Assembly (NCBI GenBank): GCA_015501605.1 | Contig: JADNRZ010000029.1 | Coordinates: forward strand, 62,001 to 126,000 | DNA from: Panaeolus papilionaceus | Lineage: Eukaryota; Basidiomycota; Agaricomycetes; Agaricales | DNA length: 64,000 bases | Direction of reading: 5' to 3' | Part shown: positions 55,453 to 64,000 of the stretch, piece by piece | Layout: each line of letters opens with the position of its first letter | Numbering within the stretch: position 1 is the first letter of the stretch | Position numbers and translations under genes: made by a program | Notes under the pieces: model-generated | Database searches by the model: none | The model's input: only the letters and a program-made list of their open reading frames with translations | Told to the model about the DNA's origin: nothing

Positions 55453-56903
55453 TTATTTCTTGAACCATTTCTTCCATAGGCGCTTCATAGAGCGAACCAA
55501 GCGTCTGAGTAAGCCTTTCATGGTAGGCGTCTCAATATGGCCAGGCGGTAACTGAACGATATTCGCAGATGATGGTTCTGCAATCGAGAGTAGATCCCGT
55601 CCTCGGCCTTCCTCCAACGTGGAGTGTTGTTTAACAATAGCGGCTGTCGGGAGCAAGGATAATTGGACAGGGGGAGCACACTTTACTGCTTTAATAGACG
55701 TCTGAAGACGCTGATGGGTTTCTTCAAATCCAGAAGGAGGGGGTCCAAGATTGAGGAACTGTCCGATGAACTTTGTCAAGATCTCTTCGTTTTCCCTGTA
55801 ATTGTTCTCCAGGACTGTTCTGAGAACGATGTTGTTTTTTGCTTCGGGTTGAGCTAGATCTAAAGCTACGCTGTTCCTGGCTTGGAGGGCATTTCAAATC
55901 CTCTGGACTAGGCCTTGGTATAGATGTGACGCCGAAAACAACGTCGGGGGTTGTTTCAGTGCATCACTCCCATATCGAGTCATGTGCAGTACTTCAAGTG
56001 CCGATTTCTTGGTGTTAATAAACTTCGTAATTTGAGCGCCGCCGTCAATAAACTCCTGAATAAAACACATAAGCACGGTATTGAACTTTAGGATGACAAC
56101 ATGACCTGGATACCTTGAAGACGTTGTCCCTCAGCTGTGCAAAATTAGATTCTGCACGCTCCCTGATTCGTTCGTGGTATAATGCATCCCACATGGTGGG
56201 TACGAAAACCGCTGAGCGAAGGTCATCCGTTTGTTTTAGGTATGCCTTGAACACCTCGATTGTCCTTAGCCTCGATCCAGCCAGTCTTGTGTCTGTAACA
56301 GAAGTGAAAAACAGAATCCCATCGAAGGTGACCAAGCTGACAATAATAAGATTTGAGAATAGAATTACTAACGTTAAACTAAGAGGTTAATTCACTCGTT
56401 ATCCTCCAACCATTTTCGAATCATACCCACAAGTTCTATCTCAGAGAACTTGACGTCCGAAAAGCCTGGGGTATCGATCAAGTAAAGGGGTACTCCGGAA
56501 TTGGTAATATTTACAAGCTGATAAGTAGTCAGATATTTTGTGTACCCAGCAAGCTGGTTATTAGAAATGGAAAGGCTTTGCGACTCCCCACATAAGGCCT
56601 CCACAAACTTAGGAATGTGATATTTTGAACCATTCAATTGATAGGCGTCGAGAATACTCATGAACCTCTCACATACGCTACTTTTGCCAACACCAGTAGG
56701 CCCTATGATCCTAAGATGGTTGAAGATATTGATAAGTGATGGATCTTAGTGCAGCTCAGATGAGATAACTCCACGCACAAGTACCTCCAGGTTACCCCTG
56801 GTGCAACCCTTGCAACACGTAGAACGGAAATATCACCCGTAATCTTCCACTTGTGAAATTCGGAATTGTCCCAATTCGGTGTCGCTTCCTGAGCAGTCTC
56901 CAT
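55453..56903 (-). pseudogene. AIG1/GIMAP-like P-loop GTPase, copy H, one premature TGA in exon 5
   Basis: Exons on the minus strand: 56903-56785, 56710-56677 (34 nt), 56607-56396, 56336-56114, 56055-55453, all in phase. Leader METAQEATPNWDNSEFHKW, Walker A GPTGVGKS at 43-50, G3 DTPG, and PTMWD at the G4 position (Pro replaces the first Thr of TTMW). A TGA at 55896-55894 (codon 250, after LYQGLVQRI) interrupts exon 5. The same frame then continues with family sequence (LAQPEAKNNIVLRTVLENNY) to a strongly basic end (RRLVRSMKRLWKKWFKK). A truncated 249-aa product would keep the G domain but lose the C-terminal half. Subfamily of B and D. Confidence 0.8.
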
Positions 56904-57209
56904 GAGTAAACTGTACTTGGTGCAGGTGGTGATAGCAAGTCATGAATGGCTTCTTATATGTGAACCTGGTAGGAGAAGTGGTCGAGGCGAGATACTATGT
57001 GGTATTGTTTGAGATAAGTGTAATTATAGACACGAGGCGATGCGTGCAGCGATTATCTTCGGGTCTGTCGTCCATACGTACCTGTTGAACTGTCTTATCT
57101 AATCTCAATGCACTAAAAATGAATGAAATGTCGGATCCAAAACTGAGAGGGGTTCTAGGACGAACAAAACTGATCTCTATTCTCATCAGCTCTGCTCTCT
57201 CCATCTCAA

Positions 57210-58873
57210 ATGTCTGACGATCTAGTGCGTTCAGGCACTGAGATTATCCCCGTTTTTCCGGTGGAGATCTTCAGCGAAATCCTTGATCAGCTCGGATTTG
57301 AGCAAAGGAAAAAGGGACGCCGCCTACCAACGATCATCGCCTGTAGCCTAACATGCACTACTCTGGCCTCATTATCGCGAGCCCACATTTTCCAGGCAAT
57401 AACCTTCGGCCCTTATGGATCTCGTAAAGGACAACCCCATGGTTTAGCAATACTTCTGAAGGAAAAGCCTCACCTTGCGAATTGCGTTCAACGGGCTACA
57501 TTTATCGTTGACCCGAATTTGGTGTGTTTCACGGTTGCTAGTCAGTTCAGTTTGAACTCACATATAATATCGTATGATATAAATTGTTGCTAAGATAGAG
57601 CCAAGAATGGCAGGGGACCACTCTGATACGCTCCATGAGCTCCTGCCAAATGTTGTTTCATTTCGAATTAGGCCCCCAATTTACTACTCCAGCTGGATGC
57701 ATAGTACACCACACGAGGATTTTGCTCAGCGTGCCATAGAAAACTATGCCAAAAACCACCACCTGTATCGTCTGTCGATCGGAAATGTTACAGCTCCGAT
57801 GTGGACTATACTGAGTCGCAACTCTTATTTGACGACACTGTCCATATCTTCTTGCTCTCTTAAACAATGGGAGCTCGCGAATGTTGATATGGAGGTCGTG
57901 GACCCCAAGATATTTCCAAAAATCACTGACCTCTCGCTATTCGACGTCGACAATCTCTCACACTCTATGTTGTGCTATTTCCCGTCGTTGACTCACCTCT
58001 GTGTTGTAGGGTGCCGCAACAATGTTGAAGCAGACCCGGAATTTCTGCATCGTTACCAACCCCGGCAGAATCCTGCATTAAAGCACCTCCAGGAGATGCA
58101 AATGAGCTGTGCCTTTCCCCTCATGGATGCATGCCACAATGCCACAGCCATTGACACTTGTGCATTTCCCGCGCTCACATCACTCCGTATCGGAGATTGC
58201 GACTCCGACTACAGCGATAGCGAGAGGGTCTCGTCACTGAACATTATCTTGCAACACGTCAACTCACTTGTCAGCCTGGACATGTGCATAGGTTAGTAAC
58301 ACGACCTTTGATAGGAAGACATTTGAAAATCTTTCTAATGCTCCAATATGTCCAACAGCCAATATCCATGATGCCCCATTGGATCTGATGACATGTTTCA
58401 CCGCCTGCAAATCCACCCTTTCGAATGTCGTGCTCAGGTCCAGTGGGGATGGTTCCGCTGAGCCAGATTTTTACGATACTCACGTTAAAGCTCTTTGCAC
58501 CGGACTTGACGCCATACGAGCCGACAACGTAATGGAGGCAATAACACTAGAATTGGATTTCTTTATGGACGACATCTTGGTGAAGGAAACCCCTTTGTTC
58601 AACGACTGGAGAAGGCTCGAGGAATTGATCCTGCGTGACCGCTCCATAAACTTCTCGAAACTACAATTTCTGGATGTGACTGTAAAGATGTATGATCCGA
58701 GCGTTGACCATAAGGACAGTGGGGACAAGCTTTCGCCAACTGGAGTTTGGATACGTGGCCCGTTTCTACTCAAACCATTGGAGGGCTTGCTTGCAGGCTC
58801 TGTACATCAGTCGCCATACTCTCACAGGCTGGAAGGATACGGCTTCATTCAAGAAATTCACATCGATTTTTAA
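57210..58873 (+). CDS. F-box-like / LRR-like protein, 512 aa
   Basis: Three exons in phase: 57210-57540, 57599-58291, 58359-58873. Start MSDDLVRSGTEI; residues about 14-60 (VFPVEIFSEILDQLGFEQ...IIACSLTCTTLASLSRAHIF) match the short F-box-like motif of basidiomycete proteins. The rest has Leu-rich repeats of irregular spacing (LTTLSISSCSL, ITDLSLFDVDNL, LTHLCVVGC, LTSLRIGDCD). Such proteins usually serve as substrate receptors of SCF ubiquitin ligases; the target is unknown. CpG content is high compared with the mobile-element regions, consistent with a host gene. Faces away from GTPase H (divergent starts 300 bp apart). Confidence 0.75.
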
Positions 58874-59752
58874 CCTGTAAATTCTCGCTTATCCCATTGG
58901 CCAAACACCAACCCCTCCACATTCCTTTACGCTTTCCTTTCCTTGACACATTATCAACTACTTCTTCTGCACCGTGTGTATACAGGTATTATTTACGATC
59001 CGAATTTGATCGCCTTCGTGCTCGCCTGATTTAGGTCTAAATTCAGTACTATTGGCACCCTGTGATGGGTACGCTGTAACGCGCAGCACCGGACAACGAT
59101 GAAGGACTCTCTAACTTGTTGGTATGCAGCTAACTCGGGGAGAGAGAGGGTACGGGCATGTCGGAGGATGAAATATGTGTGGGCCGTGTGTCATCGAATT
59201 TTGTGCAATATTGCGGAAGAAAGCGGTAACAGGGTCTAATCTGATCTGGGTTATCTAAGGGGGTCGTCGATTCTTCATTGCAGGTATGACAGGTTGAACA
59301 GAAATTCTACCTGTTATGTTCAAGTACGCTAATTGAGGCATCGTCATAACCTGGTTAGGAGAAAGGTGTTTCGGAGAGTTAATGAAGGCTTAGCTCGGCG
59401 AGATAGCCTTTATTTTATAGTCAACCCAGCCAAGAAGACATGACTCGATATGATGAGCATCGGGCGAGGCAAGGCAATGGAATTGATTCCGAAGTGACGC
59501 GTCCGCTGCCAAGCTGTCTCATCTCGATACATTTCTGCCTTTTTCAAATTGGCCGAAGCACATAAATATCAACTGTTCTACTGCACCAGTCAAGGCGCCA
59601 CAAAAACCTCGGCCGATGAGTGGAACTGTTTGGTGGTGTTTGAAAGAAATGCTCAACGAAAACGTTCATTTTTCCCTAACGTCGCAGTCCTGACCGCGTC
59701 CCGCGTCCTTGCCTTTCGAACCTCCTTTTTTTAGGAATATGCCACGTTCAAA
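58874..59752. other. Intergenic, nothing recognised
   Basis: Short frames only, without motifs or splice support. Confidence 0.35.
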
Positions 59753-62290
59753 TTTCATCCCCAGTGAGAAGCGCGTCTGCTTCGTTCTGTCAATATCTGC
59801 AAATTTAGGAGAAATCTGCCAAAATCTGGGTTGTACCGAGAATAGCCGCAAAACGGTGTTTTTGCAGATTTTATCTGCTCATATCGGTTCGATTCTGCTC
59901 TCGATTTCCCAAACATGCAGCCATCATCAGGCAATATCTGAAAATATCTGCTTAAAACTGCGCGTAAAATAATAATAGCAAAAACATTGATTCATCTTTC
60001 ATTACGGAATATATCTGCTAGAATCTGTTCAACATGATGCTCCTCCTGTGTCGTCCACGCTACCTGCCATGACCTGCAACTTGCCGTCACCTGCTACAGC
60101 CATACCTCCACCGTAACCTGAGGTTATCTACATATGTCTAATCACAATTAGGATTGTCAATGTATCGAAATTTGAGTCTACGCGGTCGTCCAAGGTGGTC
60201 AGCGAATGCATCAAACGTTAGAAATAATAAAGACTTGCCTGATTTCAATAGTGCCTTGTCGTCACCACACTGTGGTGTCTGCGTTTAAGGTCCTCATTGC
60301 GGAACATGCTCCCAAAACATAGTGAGAAACTGATTTGAAATAACATTGAACATAGAAAGGTCATCTCACCTTGAATCAATTCAGATTTGGTCATTGTCTT
60401 CATCGTGTGAGGTGCAGAGATCCTTTTCTAAGCTCAAAAATCAGAAAAACCAAGATATATGCGCATATATTTTGAAGAAAAAGCGCACATTTGCTCCTCA
60501 ATTCCATCTATCAGGTTTGAGACACATGATTATCTCATATATCTTGGTATGGGGAGCAATCATGTACATTACCGACAACCATTAGCCATCGAGGACCCTG
60601 AGACCCCTGCCAATATCACTACACGTTCAATCAGTGACCATTATGACCAAGATCGATAAAGAGGAGGATTGACTTACTGGATTATGATCACCTTATGGGG
60701 AGAAATGTTAGAGCACACAAGGAGAGACGGAAATATGTAGCAGGATGGTGGTGGAATGAAAGAGAAAAAGATAAAAAGGAGTTGACTATTTCGACTTGGA
60801 GTTCTTCATGTGCTTATATCATCGAACCGAACAACTCACTCAATCCAAACACGACACTGGGAAGAGTGGGAACGAAATGGTGAGGTGAAGTGGTTTTGAG
60901 TTGCACAGAGACAGACGGAGTAAGGGGAGGTCAAGGAAGAGAAGATGCTTCCTTGCAAGTGACGTCAAAGTTCACAGATGGGCGGATTCTGGCAGATTTG
61001 CCAAAACAAGCCGTTTATTGCAGATTCCTACAGAGACAGCAGAAATGTGCAGATGCACTTCTCACTGGGGATGCATGAGTCACTTGCAAGGAAGCATCTT
61101 CTCTTCCTTGACCTCCCCTTACTCCGTCTGTCTCTGTGCAACTCAAAACCACTTCACCTCACCATTTCGTTCCCACTCTTCCCAGTGTCGTGTTTGGATT
61201 GAGTGAGTTGTTCGGTTCGATGATATAAGCACATGAAGAACTCCAAGTCGAAATAGTCAACTCCTTTTTATCTTTTTCTCTTTCATTCCACCACCATCCT
61301 GCTACATATTTCCGTCTCTCCTTGTGTGCTCTAACATTTCTCCCCATAAGGTGATCATAATCCAGTAAGTCAATCCTCCTCTTTATCGATCTTGGTCATA
61401 ATGGTCACTGATTGAACGTGTAGTGATATTGGCAGGGGTCTCAGGGTCCTCGATGGCTAATGGTTGTCGGTAATGTACATGATTGCTCCCCATACCAAGA
61501 TATATGAGATAATCATGTGTCTCAAACCTGATAGATGGAATTGAGGAGCAAATGTGCGCTTTTTCTTCAAAATATATGCGCATATATCTTGGTTTTTCTG
61601 ATTTTTGAGCTTAGAAAAGGATCTCTGCACCTCACACGATGAAGACAATGACCAAATCTGAATTGATTCAAGGTGAGATGACCTTTCTATGTTCAATGTT
61701 ATTTCAAATCAGTTTCTCACTATGTTTTGGGAGCATGTTCCGCAATGAGGACCTTAAACGCAGACACCACAGTGTGGTGACGACAAGGCACTATTGAAAT
61801 CAGGCAAGTCTTTATTATTTCTAACGTTTGATGCATTCGCTGACCACCTTGGACGACCGCGTAGACTCAAATTTCGATACATTGACAATCCTAATTGTGA
61901 TTAGACATATGTAGATAACCTCAGGTTACGGTGGAGGTATGGCTGTAGCAGGTGACGGCAAGTTGCAGGTCATGGCAGGTAGCGTGGACGACACAGGAGG
62001 AGCATCATGTTGAACAGATTCTAGCAGATATATTCCGTAATGAAAGATGAATCAATGTTTTTGCTATTATTATTTTACGCGCAGTTTTAAGCAGATATTT
62101 TCAGATATTGCCTGATGATGGCTGCATGTTTGGGAAATCGAGAGCAGAATCGAACCGATATGAGCAGATAAAATCTGCAAAAACGCCGTTTTGCGGCTAT
62201 TCTCGGTACAACCCAGATTTTGGCAGATTTCTCCTAAATTTGCAGATATTGACAGAACGAAGCAGACGCGCTTCTCACTGGGTTTCATCC
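59753..62290. mobile_element. Large palindrome 3: hAT-like foldback element (arms 1204 bp, spacer 115 bp) with 8-bp target duplication
   Basis: Arms 59760-60963 and 61079-62282 have equal length and are near-identical. The element is flanked by TTTCATCC at 59753-59760 and 62283-62290 (9 bp if the next C is counted). Ends CAGTGAGAAGCGCGTCTGC and complement, with a CAGTG start and 8-bp duplication as in hAT transposons. The 115-bp spacer contains a third, diverged copy of the terminus (CTTCTCACTGGG, 61058-61069). No coding capacity. Confidence 0.85.
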
Positions 62291-64000
62291 CTCAATATTT
62301 GAGCGGTTTACTCTGAATCAATGGCATTCACCGCCCTCATCAGCAAAATGTCGCGCGCATCAAAAGGCCATTAGTACCTTGAAATGGCAACTAAGGCTCG
62401 ATCGACCTTCTAAGGTTGTTGAAATCATTTTTGACTCCTTGGAAGTCAAATCAATCGTTAGTGTAGCATTAGAGTAGCATTAGAAGGTATCCAAAATGAT
62501 TCATAATTTTTCTGATCCTTATCTGAGTATTGTGAGTTGAAGCAAATACTTGGGTTGCATTTTCAAGTGAGATGAATGATTAACTGTGTATTGAAATGCC
62601 ATTCAACGCGACACTAATCATTCCCAATCTATGGCAACTCTATTGAAATGACATTGTCAAGACCCTGGCAAAACCCATTCACGAAATCATCAAAACCCGC
62701 TCGGTCAAAACCGGGAGTGCATTGTCTCACTCTCTCCTCTACCACCATGATCACTGCCATGGTAGCTCCCTCGCTGCGTTGCCTCTGATATAACCGTGCT
62801 CCACTAGGGTCATAACCAGTGAGTATGTATTTATTTTCATTTTATTTTTGACTTGTTGACTGAAAAGCATAGGAAGACCCCTAGGTGACTCTAGCGTGCC
62901 ATTTGGTTCGGGTCATAATAACTTAGAACAGCCAGGCCTTGCCACTTCAAACTTGTATGTGTTCAACTCCAGATCTGACTCCTCCTATGTTTGCATGAAT
63001 TCTCACTATATCTTTCAGCATTTAGGTCATTATATATGCTCCTGTTTTCATACTTTGCACTGAAGGCAAGCTACCTTACTGTTCACAAAACTTAGCATTG
63101 TGTTCTAATTGTCTGTTTTCAGATACATATAGGGCTGTTGTGGTGTGCCGACCGCATATATCAACACAGTCAACAAACAACGTGAGCCCCCCTTGGAGCA
63201 TTTTGTCTAGGTTATGGTACATGATGTATTACTAGTACTACCGAGCAGTGGTAGATATCAATAAATGATTTTTAAATGATTTTTGTGATTTGTGCGATTC
63301 TGAGCAGGAGGTGGTTTTATCATTTATGTAAGCATCCACAGAATAAATAAGATATTGAGCTCGTAAGAGTCCTTAAGGATGGAATCTCATTCTAATGACC
63401 TTGCAAGGCCGGATAATAATTAGAACTGAAATAATTCTTCAGACTCGACAAATCCTGAGTGAACCTTGAAAGGCCTTTGGATTTTTTCTAGTCCCACGTA
63501 TTGCCGAATAAGGCTGAGTAGCCTTTCAATGACCTTAGGACAGCCTTAGTGCCTTTCAAGGCATGAAAATGTTCTTAGGTGGCCTTTTCATGCGCGCAAC
63601 ATTTCGCTGATGCTATTCAGAATGGTGTTTAGGATACTGCCTTGGATCGAGCGGTTGAGCTGATTCATGCTTTCTGAAGGGAGATATTGGTTGTTGGTGC
63701 TCTGGAGCTCATTCTTCACATCTCTTTTTTCAGTCCTATGATTCGGCCAGCAAATTACGTCATCTCTCTCTACTTAATTCTGCCACCTTTCGTACTGTAC
63801 CTTAGACCTGTGACCGGCCCCTCACTCGAGGCGAAGCCTCCGTGAGGGACCTGTAAAGCGGGAAATCCCGTGGCAGGACAACTTTTCGTGAGCGATCACT
63901 CATAGTTTTCTTGAGCCAGTTCATGCCCAATAAGGCAGGTTTGAAGGGTGCGCAAGCACACCTGCCATTTTAAGTAGTTATGACGCGTACGCGTCAACGC
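62291..64000. other. Intergenic with dispersed CCTTTCAAGGC-like motifs and short hairpins
   Basis: No gene recognised. Motifs such as CCTTGAAAGGCC and GCCTTTCAAGGC recur at 62370-62410 and 63400-63600, recalling a subterminal array of another DNA element. A hairpin with GAGGC-GAA-GCCTC core lies near 63808-63838, and TGACGCGTACGCGTCA at 63981-63996 is a perfect palindrome. Confidence 0.45.

Noticed and set aside
2358..55896. TGA as a recoded sense codon or selenocysteine
   Set aside because: TGA is the natural stop of the intact GTPase D and of the acidic cargo gene; no SECIS-like structure was noticed; CGA decay explains the pattern more simply.

Overview
The window looks like a repeat-rich accessory region of a mushroom-forming basidiomycete (Agaricomycete). 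The evidence is many short introns (about 45-90 bp, GT...AG), a CACTA/Plavaka-type transposase, a KDZ-associated CxC5/CxC6 cysteine-cluster protein, a DUF6532-like gene, a chromodomain Gypsy element, and an F-box/LRR-like gene. No bacterial or phage features, tRNA, rRNA or CRISPR array was recognised. The species cannot be named from sequence alone.

Layout. 1-2.7 kb: 3' part of a Plavaka/CACTA transposase. 3.1-3.4 kb: small coiled-coil protein. 4.7-5.8 kb: broken GTPase copy A, interrupted by a 10.7-kb terminal-inverted-repeat element (5789-16521). That element carries a decayed KDZ-type CxC5/CxC6 gene, a broken accessory gene with a Glu-Lys repeat, an intact acidic protein gene, three adjacent hairpins and a nested large inverted repeat. 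16.6-22.2 kb: a Tc1/mariner-like MITE, an unknown decayed gene, a solo LTR and a decayed DUF6532-like gene. 22.2-26.4 kb: a huge near-perfect palindrome. 26.4-27.8 kb: broken GTPase copy B. 29.9-36.2 kb: a young chromodomain Gypsy element with 5-bp target duplications and LTRs that read as identical. 38.5-43.0 kb: GTPases C (intact), C2 (fragment) and D (intact). 43-46 kb: a Copia relic and a diverged copy of 28.3-37.3 kb. 49.8-52.2 kb: GTPase F (intact) and fragment G2. 55.4-56.9 kb: GTPase H with one premature TGA. 57.2-58.9 kb: F-box-like gene. 59.8-62.3 kb: a third large palindrome, flanked by an 8-bp duplication (hAT-like).

The unifying host feature is a scattered cluster of AIG1/GIMAP-like P-loop GTPases: three complete genes, five broken copies and one orphan first exon, in two subfamilies. 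All copies with a readable 5' part share a five-exon architecture in which the P-loop sits on a 34-nt micro-exon. Around and inside this cluster mobile elements have accumulated. The older ones are CpG-poor and carry in-frame stops that are all TGA, as expected if methylated CGA codons decayed to TGA.

All gene models are hand-built from splice consensus and copy-to-copy comparison. No homology search was run.
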